Below, in pieces: positions 38,105 to 52,088 of a stretch of DNA of 64,000 nucleotides (positions are counted from its first letter, which is position 1; each line of letters starts with the position of its first letter). The position numbers and the translations under genes are program-made. This stretch comes from Tyto alba (Eukaryota > Chordata > Aves > Strigiformes > Tytonidae): contig NW_024881330.1 in NCBI RefSeq assembly GCF_018691265.1, forward strand, positions 19,426,886-19,490,885, in the 5' to 3' direction. The notes below the pieces were generated by a model. That model was not told the origin of the DNA, did not search any database, and saw only the letters and a list, made by a program, of their open reading frames with translations.

Positions 38105-41100
38105 ATTTCAACCATCTGGTTATACTCTGGTACATTAAAATTTGTTGAGTGCATTTAACTGTTATTTAGTGGGCTGGTCATGAAGACACTTTCCTTCTAA
38201 CAAAAGATTTTTTGTTGTTTCAAACTGCCAGTGTCATTTGCAGTTGCCTGACTGGACCTTTCCTCTTACAGGAAAGAAAAGAACTATTCACCCCATCTTG
38301 GTTTCAGCAAATCAGAATATGAAATGAGGCTGTTAATTACAGATTTCAATTAAATGTCTAATTAGACAAAAATTCTTTATCAACAGGGAATATCCCAAAT
38401 TCATACAGGCAGCAGATGCAGCACTTACATGAATACTATTTTTCAAACTGACAGCCATGAAAGAAAAGCTTAGGAGAAACAGTCCATCCCTGGAGACATT
38501 GAAAAGGACATCATCTAACAAGTCATCAGAAGCAAACTGAGCATATGCGATTTTAACACCTTCACCGTTATAACAAAAGAAATGGTTTCACGCTGCATGC
38601 TTTTCTCTTGATTATAAGCCTTTCTTTCTGAGAGAAATAAATGCTAGGATTTTCAGAGCTATGACAATAAGCTACATATACAGCTTTGACCTTTAGAGTA
38701 CTTCCTGCTGTAATTGGATGCTTATGTCTCTGGCAGGAGGGAGAATAGTACTATAGCCATTTCAGGCAGAAAAAAATCTAGTCATTTGCAATAATTCTTC
38801 ACTCATTTATAGAAAAATAAAGATAACTATTTATCAAAGGTGGTAATATGAGTAACTATGATACAAGGACAGATCTGGACAATTTTTTTCTGATGAGAAA
38901 CAGAAAGTCTGTTCAGGTAACCTTAAACTGTCTGTGAATTTACCATAATTATGTTTTTTTACTAGAAAACTGGAAGACAAAACTGTGATAATAAAACTGT
39001 ATCAGTTTTTTTTCCTTGATGACATTTAATTAAAACAAAGCCAAACTTATTATCTAAAGAAGAAAAAAGGAGGCTCAAAGATCAGCAAAATATTTCATTT
39101 TTGTTTGAGCAAAATATGTCCAATTCAGAGGTCTCTAACTGATTATTTTATCAAGGGAAAATAAAATCCCAATAGCTAATGTGAAAATATTTTCCCACTA
39201 CTTAGACCTCACAGTTAGTCACCAATCTCTGCTTAGAAGTCCTCAAGAACATTCTTAATGGGACAGTTGCTCTAACCAAAGACTTGAAGATTTTAAATAG
39301 CAGTGTTCAAAACACTTAATCAGTTGCAATGAATGTGTTTAGGGAAAAGACATGAAACTAGACTTTCCTCACTGAGAGGATAACAAGAATCTTCTCACTA
39401 CAATAACTTGATTATTCTGTTGTTTACTGCTCTGATCCACTTCGTAGCTGAATTAAATGACACTAGTTGATTGCATTTGAGGAGACATGAGGAGATGCTA
39501 TGTGCCCCCTTGAAGGTTAACAACACTGAGGGCTAGAACAAAGGTAGCCCATCTACTTCCACAGAGATTTTTTATGTGCTGTTTAGCTCCTTAGAAATAG
39601 CCTGCTTTCAGTAGCCCATTTCTGAAGCCAGTCAAGTAACACACAATAATCTTTACTGTCTGATCAATTATATAGATGTTTGTGCTTCTTTTGTTTTTAC
39701 TTCTCAACTTACATTTTCAAGATTACTCTGCAGCAAGGTTCCCCATGTGAGGGGTTACAGTCCAGATCTGGAAAAGGAGGATACAATGGCTCTTCCTAAA
39801 CTTCGCCAAGATTCTCCTCAATTCTAGATTCTCAATTCTAGTGGGACGCTCTGTATTTATTACTGTTTTCCCGGTCCTTTGGGGAACAGCTGTTCTATGC
39901 TGTTCAGTTTTCAGTTCAGAGGGACTGTGCAGCATCTAGCTGGCCCAGAAGAAGAGGAGCTGACATTCTGCTTCCTACTGAACAGACATCAGCAACATTA
40001 CCCAGCAGATCTGGATAAAAATTAACTGCTGAGCTCTAAACTCAGGTTTATGGAAAGAGTCCTAGATAGTGCCAATGAGGCTGCACTGAGATATGAGCAT
40101 GGCATTCACTGCAGAACGTCAATGTTTATTATCTCCTAAGTAAATGTTAAACTCTAATCGCTTTCTTCAGAACTTCACTTTAATCAGACCTAACTTTATT
40201 CGTAAATTCTGAGGTAAAGATGTTTCTTGATCTTGACGTCAGCAGAAATTACCTTATTCATTAAATCCATTTTGTATAAAGGTCTCAGCATCAAAACAAT
40301 ACAAGTGATAAAGTCATTAGTTAGTAATGGGAATCTTGTGAAGAAAATTACTTAAAAGAGTCAGCCTATGACCTTACAAATCTTGTGAAGAGATCACAGG
40401 TAAAATGGGGTGAGTAGTACATAAGTTTTCTCCCACAAAACTTTTGAGTGACCTTCTCCACTTTAATATTCCAGCAGCCTTCATTTCAGACTACCCAGCA
40501 CAGAGCAGAAATATTTTTAAGTGCCACCCAAAGAAATATCTGGAATTAATGCGTAGAAACACATAGCAACACTACAAGAAACCCAGTTATCTTCTCTGTT
40601 CCCCTGGTCCTAGGTCCAGAAGCCATCTGATCTTAGCTTCCTGCTGCTTCCTTTTCGTGTATGCATCCATTCAGACATCAGCCAAGTATTTTTTGATGAT
40701 AAATCAAATACAATGATCCTTCTGGAAATAAGAGACAATAACATATTACCTCTGTGTCTCAGCTGGGGAAAACCACAAAGTGAGAGGTAATTCAAAGAAA
40801 GCACTAATATTATTAATCAGACAGAATAATCTGTCTCTGGTTTAATATGAAGTTACCATTTGTGTGACTGTTAGATGTGCAAAGGGTATCATGCAAAAAA
40901 CCACAGACCTCAACTACTAATCAAGGAAAATAGATAGGGCTAGAAATACTCAGATGTTCTTACCCATTTTCAGTGGAAAAGTCCTGATAAACCCTTTCCT
41001 TGTGATGCTTATTGTTTGCCTCTTCCCTACAATAGTACAAATAACAATAATCATATGTGAGTGCATACCCTTACTGTAACAGGCATCTTGTCCCAGGTGT

Positions 41101-44100
41101 TTCATTGTTCAACATAAATCTTACTAAAATAACTCATGATAATAACTTTCTGATCCAGCTTTGTCTGTTTCCTGAATCCGATCTTTAGGAACTGAAATAT
41201 TTTTAGTATGCAAATTAATTACACATTTACAATAGAAATGTTCCGGAGTTCTGATGCATATAATTAGAGATAGCTTGTGAGTCCTATGATGTTAAGTACT
41301 TTTATACAGGATGTGGCTTCATCTCTGAGTTCCTGCAAGGCTGGTTACTAAAAACATACTGTATATTTTATTAATAAGTCTCATATTGGTCTAAAATGAA
41401 ATGTGTGCTAAACATGGCATTAATATTTTGAACTTTATCCCCCTGAATCCTGCATCCTTGAAAAATACCTACTCCTTAGAGAAACTATATTTGACCTTGC
41501 AGTATCCTGCAAATGTACCAGAAGTGCCTTCTCCTCTTGCTCAATTAAACAAGGTTCCAAGCACTTGCTGTCCCCTCTGTATTTGTGTGTTACCAGTTAA
41601 AGTGTTCTTGTTGCATGAAGATTCACATCTGAGACAGCAGCTGAGAAAATGTTTTATTTTTATCTCCTTGTTCTCCTAACTCCTTCAATTAATAGTATGA
41701 ATTAAGCAAGACCCTCAAACTACCTCTCCCATTACAGTTGTTTTCTCCACAGAGCACAGCTGCCTCATGACTTGCAGAGGGCATTTTTCCTTGACTTCAG
41801 GGTCACAACAAACCTTTTACAGTCTTTAAATAAACCTCTCTTTTGTTCTTTGCATGAAGACTAGCAAATGGTATTCACAATGTATTAACTAGATTTCTCT
41901 CCCAAAGAAATAGTGTCAAAATACGAAAGTCTGTCTATTTTCTTCCATTATTTGCTTATTCGTAATTACTGAAATACATAAAAGCTTTTTCTTGGATTAG
42001 CCTAGCCCCTATTTTTTGTGTCAGGCATTGTGCAGCAATAGGCATTCTCTGTTCTATACAAAGTCCAAATTGCCAAGGTAAAATTGTGGTAGGAATCCTC
42101 CCCTGTGGTAAACTCCACAGACATTTATGAAAGTACTTAAAGACTACATTTAATGGCACTCTCCTTGTCACACAATTTAAGTTATCCAACATGATGCCAA
42201 TCTGTGACATGACTGAATGCATTTCAACCTTATGACATTATTAAGACACAATTCCATTTTCCAATCCTCTTGCACATAGCTGGCCTTGCTCCTCTCAGAA
42301 CCAGCCTACAAGCACATGAACAGAAGTGTACTTGGCATGTCAGAAATGCACACTTCATCCTCTGACTCAGCAACTACACACATATGCTCATCATGTGAGC
42401 AGGTACACACCTGTCATGCAACAAAGATGCCATGTTTAAATGTGCTCTAGAAAGATGGCGGATAATGGACTATAGGCTTTATTTCTTTATGCTTCAGGCT
42501 GAAGTTTTACCCTGGAATTTTAATATTTTTTTAATTGTATCATTGCTCCTTTGATCCAACCAGTTAGCCAACATCCAGAAACTTTCTGGACTTTTCCTAT
42601 TATTTATTTTTCATTATAAACTCCAGCATCTAACTGTATGTTTGTCATCTAAAAGAAACTTCAGTCTTTCAAATGTTTAATCAGTTAGTTGATACTTAAG
42701 TGGTATGTCTAGACAAAAAACAGCTACTATGCCTATACTACTAAACTTAGCAATGTCAAAGCCTCACTGAAACATGTGAATGTGATTGTCTGTAGTCTTT
42801 AACCACTGGCATGTGTCTATCATGCTTTTGGTGTACCCCCAACTAGCACACTACCCAAAAAGGAATGTCCAAGCATGTTTCAGGTGATAGCATGAAACAC
42901 AAACCCTCCCCAGAAGACTGTATAAACCAGGTTATCCTGTTGTCAGGGGAGAAGATCATTTACATGGAGAGATATGGGATATACAATACTGCTTGCCCTC
43001 ACAAACAAAGGATAAAAATTGGCCTGCATGTTTTACTATTATAGAAGAAGCCTGTGATTCTAAACACTCAAATGTGAAACCGATGGTATCACACAAATCA
43101 GATTAATTATGATAAATTTTCTTTCTTATGTCACTAGGTACATAATGTAGCTTTTAATGGGAGCAATTGTCCTCTTAATCTTACTCTGAATGACATTTGG
43201 GACAGTTGTGGCATCAATGCAACAATCTCTTTGCAGACAACTAGAAAGACCTCCACTGACTGTGAACAGTTTCCAACATAATAGACCTTTAGTAATATTA
43301 TATGGAGTCTGTTTCTGCTAACATCTCTTACTACATAGACTAATACTTCTCAGCTATAAGCTTTTTAACCCTGAACAATTATACCTGTATCTGACCCTGG
43401 CCTTTCTATATCAGCAAAAACTAGCTTCTGCTAGATAGTGTGAGAAAAAAGTGCAAGGATACTTCCACTGTAAATGATTAACTTCAGTATTTAAATGTAA
43501 TTGATTAAGGAACATCAATTGAAGTGTTTCAGACAACAGACACTGTGCACTTGCAGTGGCTGACTACAGTAAGTAACATGACAGCCTGTCTTGTGTTTGG
43601 CTAAGCAGACTTCCTGAATGCTCTCTAAGGCTAAAGCTGGAGCTCTGTCCAGTACTTCAGTTAAACATTGCAAAGGGCATTGATGGGTCTGGCAAGCGAC
43701 GAATAAGATCTTGTAGTTAATCATAGGTGGAAACATTGTTCCTTGAATATTTGTAGGTACTGAAGTCTGTTTTCCTACAGAATTATTTTTTAGTTTAAAA
43801 AGTGAAGTTTATGCACAATTTCCCCACATCCGTACTCTCACAATTCTCTTCCTCTTAACTCCCATCTGATTCCAGATATGCCTGTGGTGACTGATTTGAC
43901 ATGTGCACATGATGAACAACTAACCTGCAAACCACAAAAAAAGTGTCAGTTGAGTTCAGACTTAAGGCCTTAGCTTATCAGAGACACTAATTTTATCTCT
44001 CTCCTTTCCCTGCTAGCATTTTTCATCAAAGTTTTGGGACTGAAATAACGCATTAAATACAATTGAAATTAAGCTTTAGATTCAAAACCTACTGCAAGGA

Positions 44101-44785
44101 GAGAATTAACAGGCAGAGAAGTCCAATAATAATCTTTTTTTTTGAAAATGACCTAGAATATTCTTTTTCCTACATGCTCAAGAGGAATAAATTCCATTTT
44201 CTTTTCTTGGCAGGAAATCTGAAGTGATGGAACTAATTACTGTTGTAAAGCCATGAACTTGACTCCCAATCAACTCTTCTATAGGATCATTTTAGCAATA
44301 GTTCTGGTATTTAAAAAGTCAACAGGAGGATGGGTTTTGGCACTAAGTAGGGTGGACATGACAATCTGAAACGGCAACACCTGGCCTTTTCAGGATTGAC
44401 ACAATTACACAAGTTTTACCAGAAGAAATCCCTTATTGTACATCATATTTCTTTAAATTTGAGTAGAACATAGCTACTATCAGCAGGATTCTATAGAAAC
44501 GTCATCAATAATCCTGTTTACAGTACAGTGCATGGGATGATTACTGCTATTCACACTTCAGTATTCAGTATCTAGTATGCAAGTTATTCCGAGTCTCAGA
44601 AATCAGAAATCAGGATCTCTGCCTTGGTACTGGGTCTCTCATTCAGACAGTCTGAAACAAACAGACTACGAGTAGTGTGCTTTCATTCTTGAGATCAGTC
44701 TCTAGGCAACAAAGAGCTGAATTATGGCTACTGAATAGCATATGATTATAAAACGCTTACATTTTTGGAATCACATAAATACCAT
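38105..44785. other. AT-rich non-coding sequence
   Basis: No gene or repeat family is recognised in this 6.7-kb stretch. Frames reach at most 92 codons (41401-41679, plus) without motifs. It could hold conserved regulatory sequence, but I see no specific sign of that beyond base composition. Confidence 0.45.
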
Positions 44786-44824
44786 ATGTACCTGTATATA
44801 TACAGGTATATAAACTATACCTAC

Positions 44825-44855
<31 letters not shown>

Positions 44856-45123
44856 ACATATAAGTATGCATGCATTTATAAAGTGTGTATATATAGAGAT
44901 ATGTACATAAAGGTACATATATTAATGTGATTCTCACTTATAGTAACATTTACATATAGGTACAATATATATATTATATGCATGATATATGTATACCCAA
45001 ACAGATGCTATTTAGTGTGGCTCCCATCATTTGTGTCCATATATATATAGATATGTGTGTGTGTATGTATATGTGTATACATATATGTGTATGCATATAT
45101 ATACACATGCACATATATGTATA
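44786..45123. repeat. Compound TA/GTAT/GT microsatellite
   Basis: About 340 bp dominated by alternating purine-pyrimidine text: (TA)n near 44826-44842, GTAT units near 44843-44856, further TATATA patches to 45000, then TG and ATGTGTAT units to 45123. It begins with a 20-bp perfect palindrome, TACCTGTATATATACAGGTA (44789-44808). The repeat is interrupted and old rather than pure. Confidence 0.92.
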
Positions 45124-46704
45124 GATGACTGTTAAATCCACCATGCTTACAATACTTACATTCAGGCCTCAAAGAAGGATGGTCACATAGTCTTGTTTTT
45201 GGCCAAGCTATTGCAGACTAATGTCTAATCTGTTTCAGTTTCTTGCAATGTCTGTATTGATTCATATTGCCTGTAAACCAGCAGAGAGTGGGGTTTGAGT
45301 CATAATTCCCCTATTGCACATAAGCATGATTGTAAATAACAAAGGCAGCAATCCTGGCACTGGGGCAAGACACCTGAAAGGCCTAGTGACTACCCTGTCA
45401 GAGCATATTCAGTGTGGTCTAGAGTTTGTTCTTTGGGGATGAAAGGGGATCAACTAGGTGATGCCGTTAATCTCATGCATGAACTCACCATCTCTGAGGG
45501 TTCTTTGACTTCTCCTCCACTTGAAAAGACAAACATTCATTTCTCCTCTGTGACTGTAAACACCCAATTCAACTAAAATAAATTTTCCTGCACAGGAGGA
45601 TAAGTGGGAGAACTGTTGGTTTGCATGCACTGAGTCACTGCTCCTGTGGAGAAATCCCACATGAAATTTTCAGGGAAATAAGAAACATGAAAGACAATAG
45701 TCAGAAAATTGAGCTCTTCACATACATCTGTAGATGCAGGAAAGCAATGCTTTTTGCTACTCCCTGGTACTGAGTGAGGTTATATCAATCTTTAAAAATG
45801 TTATTTCCTAGCTGTCCAGAAATAGTTTCCTACTCCATTTCCACAAAAGCATCTATCCCTCTGTATTCTTACCCTTTCATTACAACACAGGAAGCTAAGG
45901 CAGTAGAGCCTGTTTTGAGGACCAAGAAACTACAGCTCTTTCAATCCAAATATTAAGATGGTTCCAGGGCAGACTAACAGGCAGGGGAGATTATTTTGCC
46001 AGCATTTTCCAAATCTTAATCTGAAGGGCATTGTGTCAGAACATCCTGAAGATATTTTTAACTCACTTACAGAAAGGTAGATAGTTTCTCATTACTTCCA
46101 TCAAAACTTTAATGTTCCTTGAGAATGTAACCAGCTTTGTGAAAAATATGTCTGCATGGGCTCCTTAGATGTATTCAGATTGCAACTGGGAGGTCAGCCC
46201 AAGAGAACCAGTACAGTGAAGAAGCAGATGAAGGAATAGGAAAGTGCTACAGAGCCTAGAGATCTAATGAATATTTAATTATTTATAGAAAGCAGATCAT
46301 CTCAATTAGGCAAACTGAAGAGAGACTTGCTTTCCAGCCTGGGCCTTCAATCACTTTAGCTGGGACATGAAAGATTCTTTTAACTTCTTCTCTCTTATGT
46401 TGGTGGTCATTTAAGTCTCTGTTATGGGGTCTTTTATGTTGGTGGTTATTTAAGAGCCCATTTATTAACTATCTGTAACTTTAAAGGTGTTGGGTTTTGT
46501 TCACATCTTGTAAAACAAGTATTCAGGCGTGAAGGTATTCTGCATGCTGGGATCCATTTTTCCAGCCAGCCTTCATGTGCCAACACTGGTAATCCCTCAA
46601 ACAGGCATCACTTGATCAGTTAGGTCTTCCTGGGTAAAACAAAAAAAGCTTAAAATGCCACCTGAAAGCCAAGAGACAGCCAACCCTAGTAATGAAATAA
46701 TAAG
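45124..46704. other. Unrecognised non-coding sequence
   Basis: No gene is recognised. An imperfect direct duplication of about 22 bases lies at 46394-46415 and 46432-46454: both copies read TTATGTTGGTGGTYATTTAAG and start about 38 bases apart. Confidence 0.45.
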
Positions 46705-47160
46705 ACTAAATAATTAATAGGACTATTATATTTTGTAATGGCTGCAAGGGCAGGAGGTCTGGCTGCAGGTCTCGGGCCCAGGTCAGAGTTGGGGCAGCTG
46801 AGGGTGGCCTCCATCCTGCTAGGGAAGCCAAGCCAGGACCCACCAAAGCCCATGGCAGCTGCTTTTCAGCCAAGGCTCTACCACAGCCCTGCCCTGTCCA
46901 GCCTCGGGCCTTGCTGAGCTGAGCCCACCCATGAGCCACATCCTGGCCCGTCCTTGGGCTGTCCCCAGGGATGTGCTGCCCTGGGGCTGCCCCCTGGGGC
47001 TGCCCCAGTGCCCCCCGCCTGCCCTGCTCTGAAGAGCAGAAACACCTTTTGGGGAAGGAGCACTGGGCTGCAGGGAGCTGAGGGCCACCACGTCCCTCTG
47101 CACCCCCACCCCTCACTTCTGCACACTGCAGCTGCGTGAGGGGGCACGCAGGCATGGCCC
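46705..47160. repeat. GC-rich block, possible retroelement piece
   Basis: Strongly GC-rich DNA inside AT-rich surroundings. It includes a 16-bp tandem doublet (CCTGGGGCTGCCCC-type units near 46979-47006). Overlapping frames of 89 to 149 codons on the minus strand and 61 on the plus come from the scarcity of stops. The products are Pro/Gly/Ala-rich with no domain. An abrupt AT-rich to GC-rich change like this is typical of avian LTRs, but I could not find TG/CA ends or a TATA/AATAAA pair. A GC-rich exon or unclassified repeat remain options. Confidence 0.35.
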
Positions 47161-47848
47161 CTCTAACAAGGCTGCTTTGAGTGGTGGGCAGAGGCTTAAA
47201 GGCTGCTGTATTTGGTTTTCACTTGTAATTCAATGGGCCTGTGCTCTGGAGAGCTGACAGATTGGTGTTGTTTAGCTTCTTGCTAAGGCACAGTGTATTG
47301 TTTTATTCATACACAGCTTACATTCTACAGTGATGTTAAATCTACACGCAGTCCCTACCTTCTCTCAAATAAAACATAACACTTGGCAGGGCCAGACCCA
47401 TCATCTGGAAAACTGATTTGCCAATTGCTTCCAAGATTTTTAGCAAGTGTCACAACCTCTTAGCAGAGCACTGGCCCTTGCGGCCCGCAGCTCCCCACAA
47501 GGGCGGTGCAGAGCAGCGTACGTGGCAGGGACCTCGGCAGCCACGCTGCTGGGGACACGCTCTCAGGATGCTCAGAGCAGCTCAGGGTTGAACAAAATAA
47601 AGCCCCGGCTTCAGTGGGGAGAGTATCCACCGCAAATAGGGCAGTGTCCTGGAGCAGTGGAAGATTTCCCAGGCTTTTGGACACCTAAGAAGGAGAGATG
47701 GTTATTTAGATTAAAATGGGGAAAAGGGAACAGCCAGTGATAAACCACATACCACCTCAGGAAAGGGATTGCATCCTGACAGGTATGTTTAGTTGAGGTA
47801 ATAATAAACAAAAATGTAAAGTCAAAAAAAAAAAAAAAAAAAAAAAAA
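47161..47848 (+). repeat. Possible retroposed segment ending in poly(A)25
   Basis: The segment ends in an uninterrupted A25 tract (47824-47848), with AATAAA-containing text (AATAATAAAC, about 47800-47809) shortly before it. A GC-rich interior at 47460-47620 contains several CpG sites. Signal plus tail suggests the 3' end of a retroposed RNA inserted in plus orientation. A 97-codon frame (47447-47740) shows no family resemblance. I could not find target duplications around the segment, and the 5' limit is arbitrary. Confidence 0.35.
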
Positions 47849-50014
47849 GTATCATTTACTATAATCATGCTCTTACTTGAGAGTCTAAAATTCATACCTA
47901 CAAAATGTACTTCTTTTAAAGATCAGCATCATAAAAGCCAGAATGCTACTTTGAATCTTGACATCATTAGTCTCTGAGATGTTTTTATGCTATTCTTTTA
48001 GTGCCAGCTGTCACCCAAGCATCATCTGCTTCCCTTCAACATCAATGAAAAAATTTTCTTGTTTGCCATGGAGATCCCATTGTGGCCCACAAGGTAAATG
48101 AATCACTGTCCGTAACTATTATTTGGCTCAAAAGTGAGGAAAATGTACTGGTCTGTTAAATCCTCTCCCTGTATTCTTGTCTTGTTCCCGTCTGCCATCT
48201 TGTGGCAGTAAAAATTTAATACAGTTCTAGCTAAAACTGTCATTCCAGTCTGAGATGCAGCGAAGCACCAAGTCATTGCCCATCCCGCGGTTATGAGCTT
48301 GTTCCCTCTCGATGTTGACTAGCACCTCGTGTCATGTTAGGCACACACGTGGTAAGAGGGGCTCCATCCTTCTCCAGAACTTGGTGGCAAATGTAAAATA
48401 AAATGTTCCTATTGAGAGGTTGGAAGATGTTGAGTGAGAAGGGGAGACTAGATTTGATTAGAAATATGTTATATGGACAATTCACCGAACCAGAAATTAA
48501 ATCTTGTCCAGAGTAGCTGAAGGCTTTTTTTTCCTGATGTAATTATTTGTGGAGGGAAGGATGAAGTGATGTAGCGGGGATAACACCTAGGGAGGAGGAA
48601 CCAGGAGCAGCCAGAGGCCAGCTTGGGAACTCTGAATGAGGGTCAGCAGTGATAGGAAAGAGAGCTGTGGTGCAAGACATGAGCAGAGCCTGCCCAAGGC
48701 TTCACAGCAACTAAGACAAAATTGGATTTGCTATTTCAAATATGAGGATCAGGCCACAGCTGTCACGGGAAACAAAAAGGCAGAAGGAAAGGTCTGAAGC
48801 CGCAACTGATAGCTCTGTCCCAGTTTCAGAGAAAAGTCTTTAAAGTCACACCAGACATTATTGTTGTGACTAGAACTGTACAACAACGTCCTCAGTCATG
48901 TAGAGAGGTTTTCTCTTCTCCAAATACACCACAGTTACCATGCCACAGCCTGGCTCCTGCTCAGCCACAACAAGTATTAGGCATGAGCAGAAGACATGGC
49001 TCTACAGTTTATTGCCTCCAGCAGCGTGCCATCCTACACACCAGTCTGTTTTATCCCAGCTAGAGACATTTCAGATCCCTGGAGAGCCTTTGGCATCAGA
49101 TATACAGGTCTTGCTTGCTTGTTAGCAATGAGAGCTTGCACCACTGACACAGCCCAGTGTCAGCAAAGGTTATTGGACGAATCCCTTTCCTTGGCAGGGC
49201 AGGCAGAGACTGAGCACAGCTCATGTCTGTGGGTTCTGGATTCATGCAGACTGAGCACTGAGACCAGAAACATACAAGTCAAATGCTGTTAAGATGAACA
49301 GTCTGGTGAGAAAAGGCAGGGAAAAGGAAATCCCTTAAGGTCTTTTCAGCACCAACATTTACACTCATCCTACATGATAGCATTTCTGTCAGAACAAACT
49401 ATTGATAATTGTATAAAATGAGGCACTTGGAGGTTAGGAAAAGCCAGCACTGAAGCATTATGACATAGTCATTAATTACACATTTACTTCTGAGTGGTGT
49501 CCATAACATCATCATTCAAGCCCTTTATGATAACAGTAAGAAAAATCTGTTGCTTAGATCAATCAGTCTTCCTTCACTTTTTCTGTAAGGCAAGGACTGT
49601 TCAATATTTTAGGAATATCTCTGCAAGCCCACAGAAGCTTTAATTTATAAACATCTAAACCTCGGGGAATGCAATGAATGGTCATTAGGTATTATATTTT
49701 TAGCCTTGTTCCTGTGGACAAATGTGGGTTCTTAAATGAAATCTCTACATGGGCTATGGTCCAATATTTTCTCATATTTTACAGCCTCCCAGGCTGATTG
49801 AATTTCAGGTTAAAAGGTAGTTGTCTAGATTATTCTTGCCTCAATGTTACAGAACAAGATAAAATGTGACAATTTAAGTAGCTGAGTGTCTTACTTTATC
49901 TTTGTCCCAGAGTGGTGATGAGCTAATCAATTCAGTGAAGCTTTCTGCAAGTAGTCTCTAGTCCCATGCTCTTCATAACATGTAATATTTTTGGGTGAAT
50001 TCCCTGACTGCTCA
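47849..50014. other. Unrecognised non-coding sequence
   Basis: No gene or repeat family is recognised. The region 48550-49300 is moderately GC-rich, with frames up to 98 codons (48996-49292, plus) that overlap two others and have no motif. Confidence 0.4.
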
Positions 50015-50240
50015 GTCACAGAATCACAGAGCAATTCAGGCTGGAAGGGACCTCAGGAGGTCTCTAGTCTGACCACCTGCTCAAAGCAGGCTCAGCTGTG
50101 AGAGAGACAGCATTGCTCAGGCCCATGTCCAGTCAAGTTTTGAATACCCCCAAGAATAGAGACTGCATAGCCTTTCTGGGCAGCCTGTCCCATTGCCTGA
50201 CTGTCCTCATGGTGAAAATGTTTTCTTTATGCCATAAAAT
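50015..50240 (-). repeat. CR1 LINE, 3'-end fragment
   Basis: Reversed CR1 tail: the plus strand shows TCACAGAATCACAGAGC (50015-50031), then the GGCTGGAAGGGACCTC block and GGGCAGCCTGTCCCATTGCCTGACTG-type text near 50179-50204, which encodes the end of ORF2 on the minus strand. Diverged and 5'-truncated. Confidence 0.9.
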
Positions 50241-52088
50241 CTGTTGGTGCTTTGAACATATAAAGTATTATGCAATATTAGTTTTGGAGAATTTTAACAA
50301 TCAATTCCTACTTGCCTAAAGCTGCGCACCAGAATTAAGAGATCCTCACTATTACCCTCAATCTGCTTTAACCCACTGTCTGTAAAATAGGATTAATGTA
50401 ACATATTCCTGTCATGGTACTGGGAAATTAAATTCATTAATTTTTAAGATGATTTTGTATCAAACAAATGAGGAATATATAGCTCTGTTTTTAAATCAGG
50501 ATTTGAAGATTCAGTAATAATAATGTTTTGGGCCAGACACTATGAAAGAAATGCAGTCCTATGGGGAAAAAAATATTATCTGTCATGGTCATGAACAAAA
50601 TGTTGCAAAATAAAACATTTGTAAGTTTATAGTGCCTAACATTTAAATGTTTCTCTTTCCATCCTCAGTAAAGTCATTCTAGTAAAGTTTCTTCATATAA
50701 TAGACAATAGTGAAACTATTCACACAATTTCTCTCTAATGAGACTCTGCAAAATTGTTCAGTTTTTGCTTCAGACATCACAGGTGTAGAAATCATGAGGA
50801 AGCTTTGAAGTACAGGGTGGCCTTGGCAGCCTTGATTGGAGACAGAATAGGAAAATGTTCCACGTATAAGAAGGAGCATTGAAGCTGCCGCTGTTGCCTA
50901 ATAACATTTGTCATCTCCAAGAAATACAGACCTCTAGAGGATCCATGCCACCTCATTTAAAAATATATCCTTTATTTTCTGATTTTGTTTCTTTTGCGTT
51001 TTGTTGTTGTTGTTGTTTTAGGGTAATATTTACCTGTATTACAGGTATAAATATGCAAAGAGGTTCCTTAGAAGTCATTGCTGAAGCTCCTTTTGTCATG
51101 CATTCAGTGTTCACATTTGCATGAGCCACTGTAAAGTACTGCATTATCCTGCCTCTGGAGGTCAGCATTTGCCCTTATTTGGAAACATTTATAAATTGTC
51201 CTTAGAATCACTTGTCTAAGAAACCATGAAGCCAGACAGATTTCAGCAAATTCCAGCTTTCATTCTGAAAAAGTCTGAACAGTTTGGTCTGCCTTATGAG
51301 CCTTTTCAAGTAAACTGGAATTACCATCCTGAGTCAGAAAATTATATTCTTTGTGTAATTACGAAGGGATTTTTTTTGTCAGGATTTCACTTCTCAAATG
51401 TAGAGAACAAGGAGGTTCAGTCCTGAATTCATCTTTTTCCCCAACATTGAGACTGCAAGCCATGAGCAAGAAACAAGAAATTAGTAGAAATAGAACAGGT
51501 TCAAGCACCTGTTATGCTAACCACATGGTGATATGCTATTATATGAGCAAAAGCTATACACTTTTTACTCCAAGATAAAGCTTACTTCTAAGGAAAAAGC
51601 TGTAGGAGGCTGCATTGTTCCAGCTTGCATTATGGCCAGGTGATGGGGATAGAGTTATAAAAACATAACCTTTCTCTTCATGAATGTTGACAGAGTGATG
51701 GCTGTCACATGAAGAGAGAACAGGAGTGTAAAGAGAGAATGGTGATTATTTAAACTGAAGGACCATCATGCCTATCCAGTCTAGCCTCCCTGCAGTCCCT
51801 CTCCTGGTACACACTAGTAAGTTCTCAAAACCTGTGGGTTTTCAGTGCAACTCCTGCAGGCTCAGTCATAGGGGGTTCTCTGTAACACTAAACTCCCAGT
51901 GACACCCAGTAGATTTGAAGGAACTCAACATCTCATGGGATCCATTCTCTGCTTTTCTGTAGCTCCTAATATATGAGCTCAGAGGCACTGCTAGTAAAGT
52001 TTCTTTAGATCTCAGTAATTGGGTATCAATCATATCCTGTGGAAATCTGTTTGCCTAGAAGATTTTGCTTCTTATTTTGATTCAGACT
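50241..52088. other. Non-coding sequence
   Basis: No gene is recognised. A short (GTT)n run lies near 51000-51016. The longest frame is 81 codons (50879-51124). Confidence 0.45.

Noticed and set aside
46706..47155. 149-codon minus-strand frame rich in Pro, Gly and Ala
   Set aside because: Other frames of the same GC-rich DNA are also open, and no domain or motif is visible.
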